From Syntrophomonas sp. UBA1376 (GTDB taxonomy: Bacteria; Bacillota; Syntrophomonadia; Syntrophomonadales; Syntrophomonadaceae), in the NCBI GenBank assembly GCA_002305535.1, contig DBRE01000013.1:1-47017 (forward strand): DNA of 47,017 bases, in the 5' to 3' direction. Below, in pieces: positions 33,831 through 40,215 of the stretch. Under the pieces are notes generated by a model. That model saw nothing but the letters and a program-made list of their open reading frames with translations, was not told the origin of the DNA and did no database searches. Every line of letters begins with the position of its first letter. The stretch's first letter is position 1. Position numbers and translations under genes: made by a program.

Positions 33831-35099
33831 ATGATTAAGAATTGGACGTTGAAAAATAAGACCAGGCTAGTAGTCGAGGAGATTCCTTATCTGAAATCAG
33901 CTGCGATAGGAATTTTCATCAAGGTTGGTTCCCGTCACGAACCCCCCGAGTTGTCAGGCGGGAGCCATTTTATTGAGCACATGCTGTTTAAGGGTACACC
34001 TCAGCGCAGTGCTCGCGAGATCGCAGAGAGTTTTGAAGGGATCGGAGGCCAGTTAAACGCCTATACATCGAAAGAACACACCTGCGTTTATGCTCGAACT
34101 CTGGACGAGGATCTGTCGACCGGTATGGATATCCTGTTTGACATGCTTTTTAATTCTGCCTTTGCCGAGCGAGATTTTGAGACTGAAAAGGGAGTCGTCA
34201 TTGAAGAAATCAATATGTATGAGGATTCCCCCGACGATTTGATCCATGATGTATTTGCCCAGAAATTATGGCAGGGACATTCCATGGGTTCTCCTATTTT
34301 GGGTACTCTGGAGACAGTATCCCAATTCAATCGGGAACAAGTATATGAGTTTTACCGATCCAGTTATGTTCCCGCCAATATGATAATAGCGGTGGCAGGA
34401 AACGTCGACAGTCAGCAAATAAAGGATCAAGTTGAATCCTATTTAGAGAATAAAACTGAGCAAGAGGCTTATCTTCCTAAATTAACGCCCCAGTCAACAC
34501 CGCGATTCACCAATATGGTAGTCAAGGATACAGAACAAGTGCAAATCTGTCTGGGGGTTCCAGGGATCAACTATCATGACGAGCGGCGTTACACGCAAAA
34601 TATTATGAACTCTATCCTGGGTGGAGGACTCAGTTCCAGGTTGTTTCAAGCTTTACGTGAGGAATTAGGGCTAGCCTACTCGGTATTCTCTTCTCCAGCT
34701 AATTACTCGGATACGGGCGCCTATTCCATATATGTAGGTACCGGTCCCGGCAAAATAGGCAGCTTATTCCAAGCGCTTCGCCACGAATTGGACAAGTTCA
34801 TTCGGGAAGGCGTAACCAAAGAAGAAGTTCATCGTACCCAGCAGTTAGCCAAGTCTGGTATGTACATGGGGTTGGAAAGCGTTATGAATCGCATGAATCG
34901 TATGGGTAAGGCTATGCTCATGTATGACCAACTGGTATCAGTAGAAGAGGTTATTGAAAGGATCATGGCGGTCAATGCTGAGCAGATCAATGAATTTGCG
35001 ACAGAAACATTGCAGGCGGATAATTTTTCTCTGGCAGCCATTGGCACAGAGGAAGCTTTGGAAACCCTGGAGACTGAGTTTAAACGGTGGTGGAGTTAA
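33831..35099 (+). CDS. M16 family zinc metallopeptidase (YmxG/MlpA-like)
   Basis: 422-residue pitrilysin-family protease. The inverted zinc motif HxxEH is at His46-F-I-E49-His50 ('SHFIEHMLFKG'), with the downstream Glu in 'VVIEEINMYEDSPDDLIHD'. The C-terminal non-catalytic M16 domain includes 'LGGGLSSRLFQALREELGLAYSVFS'. In B. subtilis mlpA/ymxG follows ylxY and precedes ymxH, the same order as here. ATG at 33831 follows TTGGAGG. No signal peptide, so cytoplasmic. Confidence 0.92.
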   Translation: MIKNWTLKNKTRLVVEEIPYLKSAAIGIFIKVGSRHEPPELSGGSHFIEHMLFKGTPQRSAREIAESFEGIGGQLNAYTSKEHTCVYARTLDEDLSTGMDILFDMLFNSAFAERDFETEKGVVIEEINMYEDSPDDLIHDVFAQKLWQGHSMGSPILGTLETVSQFNREQVYEFYRSSYVPANMIIAVAGNVDSQQIKDQVESYLENKTEQEAYLPKLTPQSTPRFTNMVVKDTEQVQICLGVPGINYHDERRYTQNIMNSILGGGLSSRLFQALREELGLAYSVFSSPANYSDTGAYSIYVGTGPGKIGSLFQALRHELDKFIREGVTKEEVHRTQQLAKSGMYMGLESVMNRMNRMGKAMLMYDQLVSVEEVIERIMAVNAEQINEFATETLQADNFSLAAIGTEEALETLETEFKRWWS

Positions 35100-35104
35100 C
35101 GGCT

Positions 35105-35542
35105 ATGAGAATTGAACTGAAAAGACTGCATTCATTTGATCTGCCTTTGCCCAGGTATATGACTCCGGGCTCTTCCGGAGTGGATCTATATGCCGCTCAT
35201 CAGGAGGATTTGTGCCTCCAACCAGGGGAAAGACAACTTATTCCTACTGGCTTGGCCTTAGCTATCCCCCCCGGATGGGAGGCGCAGGTGCGTCCCCGCA
35301 GTGGGCTGGCTCTGAAACATGGGATTACTCTGCTAAACACCCCCGGAACCATAGATGCTGATTATAGAGGAGAAATAAAAGTATTGGTCATAAACCTGGG
35401 GGACAAAGAGTATATTTTGAAAAGAGGTGAACGAATCGCCCAGATGGTCTTCGCTTCGGTTCAACAAGTGGACTTAGTTGAAGTGCAGATCCTGGATGAA
35501 ACCAGGCGTGGAGAAGGCGGGTTTGGCCATACTGGGGTTTAG
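35105..35542 (+). CDS. dut: Deoxyuridine 5'-triphosphate nucleotidohydrolase
   Basis: Trimeric dUTPase; hydrolyses dUTP to keep uracil out of DNA and supply dUMP. All five motifs are visible in 145 residues: 'PGSSGVDLYA', 'RPRSGLALKHGI', 'NTPGTIDADYRGEIKVLVIN', 'LKRGERIAQMVF', and the C-terminal 'RRGEGGFGHTG' arm. ATG at 35105 is chosen because GGAG at 35092-35095 is 9 bases away; in-frame GTGs at 35087 and 35090 overlap the M16 gene. Confidence 0.96.
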   Translation: MRIELKRLHSFDLPLPRYMTPGSSGVDLYAAHQEDLCLQPGERQLIPTGLALAIPPGWEAQVRPRSGLALKHGITLLNTPGTIDADYRGEIKVLVINLGDKEYILKRGERIAQMVFASVQQVDLVEVQILDETRRGEGGFGHTGV

Positions 35543-35554
35543 GGGGGGACGATA

Positions 35555-35824
35555 ATGCGGCTTAATGAACTGGTGGGAAAAGAAATGGTAAACATATTTG
35601 ATGGAATGCGCATGGGCACAGTAGGGGAGTCAGATATGCTCGTCAATCAAGAAACCGGTGATATCGTCTCCATTATACTTCCCAATCGTGGTAATGCCTT
35701 TACCTTTTGGGCTGATCGTCAAAAGTTGGTGATTCCCTGGCAAGCCGTCATGAAAATTGGCCGTGAAGTGATCGTAGTAGATCTGGATAATACCCATATG
35801 CGCATGAAGAATCATACGATATAA
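35555..35824 (+). CDS. YlmC/YmxH family PRC-barrel sporulation protein
   Basis: 89-residue protein of the YlmC/YmxH family, a small PRC-barrel found in sporeforming Firmicutes: 'MRLNELVGKEMVNIFDGMRMGTVGESDM', 'FTFWADRQKLVIPWQAVMKIGREVIVVDL'. B. subtilis ymxH lies after mlpA. The molecular role is unknown. ATG at 35555 follows AGGGGGGGA. A terminator follows directly. Confidence 0.85.
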   Translation: MRLNELVGKEMVNIFDGMRMGTVGESDMLVNQETGDIVSIILPNRGNAFTFWADRQKLVIPWQAVMKIGREVIVVDLDNTHMRMKNHTI

Positions 35825-35833
35825 TGCAGCGTT

Positions 35834-35867
35834 GCCTAACCCCAAGCCGTTAGGCTTTTCTTTTTTC
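35834..35867 (+). terminator. Intrinsic terminator after ymxH-like gene
   Basis: GCCTAAC at 35834-35840 pairs with GTTAGGC at 35849-35855, followed by TTTTCTTTTTTC. Clear Rho-independent terminator. Confidence 0.88.
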
Positions 35868-35928
35868 ATTTTCCAAGTATGAAAACAAATGATCAATGGA
35901 AAGGCTAAGGCTAAAAGGGGGTGAATAC

Positions 35929-36165
35929 ATGGCTTTACTTGGTGAGAATGGTACGGGGCGATGGCCTCCTTGGAGCCGTATGCAATCATTGAACGAAATG
36001 ACCGAGGAAGCAGGCATTGACTTTGATCAGTTTATCGAATCAATAAAAAATCAGGCCAGCATTGCACAGATGTCCGAGCAGTTTCAAGTCAGCGAGAAAA
36101 CTATTGAATCTTTACAAGATCATTTCTTCCATTATGGGATCGGATCAGTTCAGGGAGGCGATTAA
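35929..36165 (+). CDS. Small helix-turn-helix-like protein, function unknown
   Basis: 78 residues starting at ATG 35929 with an AAAAGGGGGTGA site. The protein opens with a short 'ENGTGRWPPWSRM' segment, then helices 'EMTEEAGIDFDQFIESIKNQ' and 'SIAQMSEQFQVSEKTIESLQDHFFHYG', which look like a small helix-turn-helix, and ends 'GIGSVQGGD'. I recall similar small proteins beside ymxH in other Clostridia, without known function. It is a monocistronic unit between two terminators. Confidence 0.7.
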   Translation: MALLGENGTGRWPPWSRMQSLNEMTEEAGIDFDQFIESIKNQASIAQMSEQFQVSEKTIESLQDHFFHYGIGSVQGGD

Positions 36166-36178
36166 GCCTCCTTTTTTT
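36153..36178 (+). terminator. Intrinsic terminator overlapping the stop of the 78-aa gene
   Basis: GGAGGC at 36154-36159 pairs with GCCTCC at 36166-36171, followed by seven Ts. The stop codon TAA lies in the loop. Confidence 0.85.
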
Positions 36179-36259
36179 GTAGATCTTCCTGGTAAACCTT
36201 GAAAAATGGTCGTCGATAAGTTAAGATTACTTAAATTTCACAAAGGAGGCCGTCAGGAG

Positions 36260-37711
36260 ATGGATAGAATTAGCAAGGAAGGTCTTACCTTTGATGATGT
36301 GCTGCTTATTCCAGGACCGTCAGAAATACTTCCTCGTGACATTGATGTATCTACCCGCTTGACCCGGAATATTAATTTGGAAATTCCCATCATGAGTGCA
36401 GGTATGGATACTGTTACGGAGACTCGTATGGCTATCGCTATTGCCCGTGAAGGTGGCATTGGGGTAATTCATAAGAACATGACTATTGAGGAACAGGCTC
36501 AAATGGTGGATCAGGTCAAAAGATCTGAACATGGCGTTATAACCGATCCCTTTTTCCTCTCACCTGATAACATCGTTCAGGATGCTCTTAATATCATGGA
36601 GCATTATCGAATCTCTGGAGTTCCCATAACTGAAGGGCGCAAACTGGTAGGCATTATCACCAATCGTGACATACGTTTTGAAACTGATTTCAGTCAACCC
36701 ATTTCCAATATTATGACCAGCGAAAAGCTGGTAACCGCACCGGTAGGTACCACCATGGAAGAAGCCATGGGAATACTGCGCCGCTATAAAGTTGAGAAAT
36801 TGCCGTTAGTAGATGATGATTATAATCTGATGGGCTTAATTACAATTAAAGACATCGAGAAAAATCAAAAGTATCCGAACTCAGCTAAAGACACCAAGGG
36901 TCGGTTGTTATCAGCAGCAGCAGTAGGAACCGCTAAGGATACTATGGAACGTGTAGAAGCCTTAAAAAAGGCGGGGGTGGACGTAATCGTAGTCGATACC
37001 GCTCACGGCCATTCCAAGAACGTTCTTGACATCGTAGCTCGAATTAAGGGTCGCTATCCGGAGTTGGATATTATCGCTGGCAATGTAGCCACAGCTGAAG
37101 CCACCGAAGATCTGATCAAAGCAGGCGCTGATGCTGTAAAAGTGGGCATAGGGCCTGGCTCTATCTGCACTACCCGGGTTGTAGCTGGCATTGGTGTACC
37201 TCAGATCACAGCAGTTATGGACTGTGCAGCTGCTGCTGTAAAATACGGAGTGCCGATCATAGCTGATGGAGGAATCAAGTATTCTGGAGACATTGCTAAA
37301 GCAATTGCCGCTGGTGCTGATGTGGTAATGTTAGGCAATCTCCTGGCAGGTACAGATGAAAGCCCAGGAGAGACAGTTATTCTGCAGGGGCGCAGCTATA
37401 AAGTCTATCGCGGTATGGGCTCCTTGGGCGCCATGGTGGAAGGTAGCAGTGACCGTTACTTTCAGGAGGATGCCCCGAAACTGGTGCCGGAAGGAATTGA
37501 AGGCCGGGTTCCCTTCAAGGGTTATGTGTCAGAGACAATTTATCAATTAGTTGGTGGTCTTCGTTCCGGCATGGGTTACTGTGGAGTAAAGAGTATTGAG
37601 GACATGAAAACAATGACCAAATTTATCCGTATTACCAATGCCGGTCTGACCGAGAGCCATCCCCATGATGTATTCATTACCAAAGAGGCTCCCAATTATC
37701 GAGTCGTATAA
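36260..37711 (+). CDS. guaB: Inosine-5'-monophosphate dehydrogenase
   Basis: NAD-dependent conversion of IMP to XMP, the committed step of GMP synthesis. 483 residues: TIM barrel start 'GLTFDDVLLIPGPSEILPRD', two CBS domains (about 95-215, 'ALNIMEHYRISGVPITEGRKLVGIITNRDIRF'), 'VDTAHGHSKNVLDIV', the catalytic-Cys loop 'KVGIGPGSICTTRVVAGIGVPQ', the flap 'RGMGSLGAMVEGSSDRYF'. ATG 36260 has AGGAG 1-6 bases upstream plus AAAGGAGG at 36242-36249. No purine riboswitch is seen in the short leader. Confidence 0.96.
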   Translation: MDRISKEGLTFDDVLLIPGPSEILPRDIDVSTRLTRNINLEIPIMSAGMDTVTETRMAIAIAREGGIGVIHKNMTIEEQAQMVDQVKRSEHGVITDPFFLSPDNIVQDALNIMEHYRISGVPITEGRKLVGIITNRDIRFETDFSQPISNIMTSEKLVTAPVGTTMEEAMGILRRYKVEKLPLVDDDYNLMGLITIKDIEKNQKYPNSAKDTKGRLLSAAAVGTAKDTMERVEALKKAGVDVIVVDTAHGHSKNVLDIVARIKGRYPELDIIAGNVATAEATEDLIKAGADAVKVGIGPGSICTTRVVAGIGVPQITAVMDCAAAAVKYGVPIIADGGIKYSGDIAKAIAAGADVVMLGNLLAGTDESPGETVILQGRSYKVYRGMGSLGAMVEGSSDRYFQEDAPKLVPEGIEGRVPFKGYVSETIYQLVGGLRSGMGYCGVKSIEDMKTMTKFIRITNAGLTESHPHDVFITKEAPNYRVV

Positions 37712-37713
37712 TC

Positions 37714-38133
37714 ATGTCGGCATTTTTGATCCGTATTCTGGTGGCAGGTGTGATTGGTCTGGTCATTGGTCTATTCACTACCAATGCTCGTAGTGCGCGA
37801 ACATTTGGGCTAATTTCCCTGGGTGCTGCGCTGGTCACCATTATATCCACCGAGTTTTACAAAGAAATAGCGGGGCCCTGGTTCAGCGATCCAGGGCGGT
37901 TATCGGCGCAGATCGTATCGGCCTTGGGCTTTATCGGAACAGGTCTGATATGGATCACCGAAGACAAGCAGGTTCGAGGCCTATCTGTGGCGGCTAGTTT
38001 ATGGCTGACTGCTATTGTGGGCATGTTGATAGGGGCTGGTCTGGGCCATATATCTACTTCGGCTGTTTTGATAGTTTTATTAATATATTGGGCTACTGGA
38101 ACAGCATCAAAATTGCTGGACAAGGGAGATTGA
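37714..38133 (+). CDS. MgtC/SapB family membrane protein, short form
   Basis: 139 residues with about four to five membrane helices and a degenerate MgtC pattern: 'IGLVIGLFTTNARSARTFGLISLGAALVTI', 'SALGFIGTGLIW', 'VRGLSVAASLWLTAIVGMLIGAGL'. Unlike the gene at 15792 it lacks the E-R-E motif (G-L-F-T-T-N-A-R instead) and has no C-terminal regulatory domain. It begins two bases after guaB and is probably co-transcribed. Function unknown; the family is linked to magnesium and membrane energetics. Confidence 0.75.
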   Translation: MSAFLIRILVAGVIGLVIGLFTTNARSARTFGLISLGAALVTIISTEFYKEIAGPWFSDPGRLSAQIVSALGFIGTGLIWITEDKQVRGLSVAASLWLTAIVGMLIGAGLGHISTSAVLIVLLIYWATGTASKLLDKGD

Positions 38134-38187
38134 GCCGACCATTATTATGATTTATAATTTAACCTAGAGTCAATCGTTAGTATCTTT

Positions 38188-38300
38188 AAGCGCTGAGTCT
38201 GCTTTGGCAGAGCGGAGGACCCGATTTTAGGGGTTAATCAGGCTCCTGGCCTGAGGGGCTACCCTACAGTCCTAACCCGTCAGCTAACTTCGTAAGCGTT
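38188..38300 (+). ncRNA. ydaO/yuaA-type c-di-AMP riboswitch aptamer
   Basis: The sequence contains the conserved blocks of the ydaO-yuaA class in order: CGCTGAGTCTGC near 38191, GAGCGGAGGACCC at 38210-38222, GGGGTTAATC at 38230-38239, CCCTACAGTCCTAACCCG around 38262-38279, and CAGCTAACTTCGTAAGCG at 38281-38298. The ends pair (AAGCGCT with AGCGTT) as P1. The class senses cyclic di-AMP and typically switches genes off when it is high, controlling osmolyte, potassium and wall functions. It stands ahead of the aminomutase gene at 38379. Confidence 0.9.
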
Positions 38301-38305
38301 GTTTG

Positions 38306-38378
38306 GGAGGGTACTGTGACATGAATATGTTATCAGTTTAGTATCCCTCCGCATAAATAAGTATAGGAGGTTTTTTTT
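38306..38378 (+). promoter_or_regulatory. Riboswitch expression platform with alternative hairpins over the Shine-Dalgarno site
   Basis: GGAGGG (38306-38311) plus TACT can pair with AGTA plus CCCTCC (38345-38350), with an inner GTGACAT/ATGTTAT stem. Alternatively CCTCC (38346-38350) can pair with the Shine-Dalgarno GGAGG (38366-38370), which is followed by eight Ts: a weak-stem, large-loop terminator or ribosome-site sequestor. The two pairings compete for CCTCC, a typical switch. Confidence 0.6.
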
Positions 38379-39623
38379 ATGACTTTTGAAGAAAGCTTAA
38401 ATCGCAGCTTATCATTGGAACGCGCGGAAGAACTACGGAATAGTATCAGTGATTATCTAAAAATTGAACCTACGATAGAAACCGGTTTTAGAGTGCATGA
38501 TAGGAGCTTAAGAAATAAACAAAGAATCCTAGCCTACTTTAATGCTTCTGAGGAAGACTGGGATAATTGGGCCTGGCAGATGAAACATCGGATCTGCGAT
38601 GTGGAACAGCTCCATGCTTTTTTGCATCTTTCCGATGAGGAGCAAGAAGAACTAAAACAGGTGACCAAGCGATTTCGCTGGGGACTTTCACCTTATTACC
38701 TAAGCCTGATCGATTTTGACAACTATCAGGAATCGCCCATTTATAAGCAATCCGTGCCCAGCATACTGGAAGTATGGGATAATCATGGTTCAGCTGACCC
38801 TATGTGTGAAACACTGACCAGTCCCGCCAGCCGAATCACTCGGCGCTATCCGGATCGCTTGATCATAAATGTTACTAACCAGTGCGCTATGTATTGCCGT
38901 CACTGCCAGAGACGGCGTAACTTTGGAGAAGAAGATCACCATTGCACCCGTCAGCAAATGGAAGAAGCCCTGGCCTATGTGCGCCAATCCCCGGAGATTA
39001 GGGACGTTTTGATTACGGGCGGCGATGCTCTCCTGTTAAGCAACCAGACTCTAGATTGGCTCCTGGGAGAATTGGATAAGATTCCTCATGTGGAGATCAA
39101 GCGTCTGGGCACCCGTATCCCGGTCACTTTGCCTCAGCGGATCAACGATGAACTGTGCAAGGTATTGGAAAAGCACCCCCCCATTTATATCAATACTCAA
39201 TTCAACTCACCAATGGAAATAACCCCCGAGGCCAAACAGGCTTGTGATCGGTTAATCAAGGCGGGAGTGGTATTGGGTAACCAAGCAGTTTTATTAAGGG
39301 GAATCAATGACAACATCCATATAATGAAAAAACTCAACCAAGAATTGCTCAAAATCAGGGTAAGGCCTTATTATATATTTCATGCTAAACAGGTAAAGGG
39401 AACTTCCCATTTCATAACTCCGATTGAAACCGGTATGGGTATAATGGAAAAATTGCGTGGTTTTACATCCGGCTTGGCGGTACCTACCTATATCATCAAT
39501 GCTCCGGAAGGACGGGGTAAAACCCCTATCCTGCCAGAATATATGATATCCCTGAACGAAGAAGAAGTAACTATTCGTACCTGGGAAAACAAAGTTTTTC
39601 AGTATAAAAATCGGATCAACTAG
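38379..39623 (+). CDS. eam: Glutamate 2,3-aminomutase (KamA-family radical SAM enzyme)
   Basis: Radical SAM, PLP-dependent aminomutase of 414 residues. [4Fe-4S] motif Cys169-x3-Cys173-x2-Cys176 ('QCAMYCRHCQRRR'); PLP lysine is K381 in 'APEGRGKTP'. In lysine 2,3-aminomutase two aspartates bind the lysine side-chain amine (D293, D330 in the clostridial enzyme). The aligned residues here are K337 ('HAKQVKG') and N374 ('YIINAPEG'), the Lys/Asn pair reported for glutamate 2,3-aminomutase, at the same spacing of 37. The expected product, beta-glutamate, is a compatible solute, which fits the c-di-AMP riboswitch upstream. ATG 38379 is 8 Ts after AGGAGG. No acetyltransferase (ablB) is adjacent, against an N-acetyl-beta-lysine role. 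Confidence 0.85.
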   Translation: MTFEESLNRSLSLERAEELRNSISDYLKIEPTIETGFRVHDRSLRNKQRILAYFNASEEDWDNWAWQMKHRICDVEQLHAFLHLSDEEQEELKQVTKRFRWGLSPYYLSLIDFDNYQESPIYKQSVPSILEVWDNHGSADPMCETLTSPASRITRRYPDRLIINVTNQCAMYCRHCQRRRNFGEEDHHCTRQQMEEALAYVRQSPEIRDVLITGGDALLLSNQTLDWLLGELDKIPHVEIKRLGTRIPVTLPQRINDELCKVLEKHPPIYINTQFNSPMEITPEAKQACDRLIKAGVVLGNQAVLLRGINDNIHIMKKLNQELLKIRVRPYYIFHAKQVKGTSHFITPIETGMGIMEKLRGFTSGLAVPTYIINAPEGRGKTPILPEYMISLNEEEVTIRTWENKVFQYKNRIN

Positions 39624-39686
39624 GTCTAAAACGGGCCGGGACAAATTTACCCGAGGCAATAAGTCCGGTTTATAACCATATAGGTG

Positions 39687-39749
39687 ATCTCCCCCTCTAG
39701 CAGGTAAGACGGAATAGTCCAGTGTTACCTGAAGAGGGGATTTATTTTT
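39687..39749 (+). terminator. Long terminator hairpin after the aminomutase gene
   Basis: ATCTCCCCCTCT at 39687-39698 pairs with AGAGGGGAT at 39733-39741, and CAGGTAA (39701-39707) with TTACCTG (39725-39731), ending in TTATTTTTG. It separates the aminomutase from the metal-resistance promoter. Confidence 0.75.
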
Positions 39750-39758
39750 GTATGGTAA

Positions 39759-39787
39759 TTGACATAACCCAACAATGGTAATAAAAT
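39759..39787 (+). promoter_or_regulatory. Near-consensus promoter of the cadC-cadA operon
   Basis: TTGACA at 39759-39764, a 17-base spacer, and TAAAAT at 39782-39787. A strong sigma-A promoter, as expected for a gene controlled by a repressor. Confidence 0.8.
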
Positions 39788-39798
39788 TAATGTAAATA

Positions 39799-39820
39799 TG
39801 AACAAGTGTTCAAGTGTTCA
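39799..39820 (+). promoter_or_regulatory. ArsR/SmtB-type operator
   Basis: The perfect palindrome TGAACA-AG-TGTTCA (39799-39812) plus a further AGTGTTCA copy (39813-39820) lies just downstream of the -10 box, where a bound repressor would block transcription. TGAACA/TGTTCA half-sites are typical for ArsR/SmtB repressors. It is presumably the site for the product of the following gene. Confidence 0.75.
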
Positions 39821-39846
39821 ATATTGTCAGAAAGGATGAAAGACGG

Positions 39847-40215
39847 ATGTCTAAAAAGATAGCGGAGCTCGACAGATGCGATTGTAGTGTAATTCATAAT
39901 GACATTGTTGAACGTGTTAAGAACAAAATGCCTCAGGAAGAGTTACTTTATGATTTGGCGGAACTATTTAAGGTGTTTGGGGATTCCACCCGCACCAAAA
40001 TCCTTTGGGCTCTAGATGAAGAAGAAATGTGTGTTTGTGATATTGCTTATCTGTTAAACATGACTCAATCAGCAATATCTCATCAACTGCGGGTCCTAAA
40101 GCAGGCCAAACTTGTAAAAAACCGTCGGGAAGGGAAAATTGTCTTTTATTCTCTTGACGATGAACACATCAGACAAATCCTGGAGATCGGACTTATTCAT
40201 ATAATGGAGGATTGA
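39847..40215 (+). CDS. cadC: CadC-type metal-responsive ArsR/SmtB repressor
   Basis: 122-residue winged-helix repressor. The recognition helix is in 'YLLNMTQSAISHQLRVLKQAKLV'. It has both known metal sites: the soft-metal alpha3N site with N-terminal Cys11/Cys13 and Cys62/Cys64 in 'EEMCVCDIA', and the alpha5 site D105, H107, H118, E121, with the same spacing as D101/H103/H114/E117 of S. aureus CadC. Release from DNA by Cd, Pb or Zn would derepress cadA. ATG 39847 has AAAGG upstream; a longer frame from 39814 would begin inside the operator. Confidence 0.92.
   Translation: MSKKIAELDRCDCSVIHNDIVERVKNKMPQEELLYDLAELFKVFGDSTRTKILWALDEEEMCVCDIAYLLNMTQSAISHQLRVLKQAKLVKNRREGKIVFYSLDDEHIRQILEIGLIHIMED

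Noticed and set aside
36180..36259. Possible purine riboswitch before guaB
   Set aside because: The leader is only about 80 bases and shows none of the conserved purine-aptamer loop sequences.
39624..39686. Possible structured RNA after the aminomutase gene
   Set aside because: A GGAC/GTCC hairpin can be drawn, but no known riboswitch core is visible and the following long hairpin is adequately explained as a terminator.
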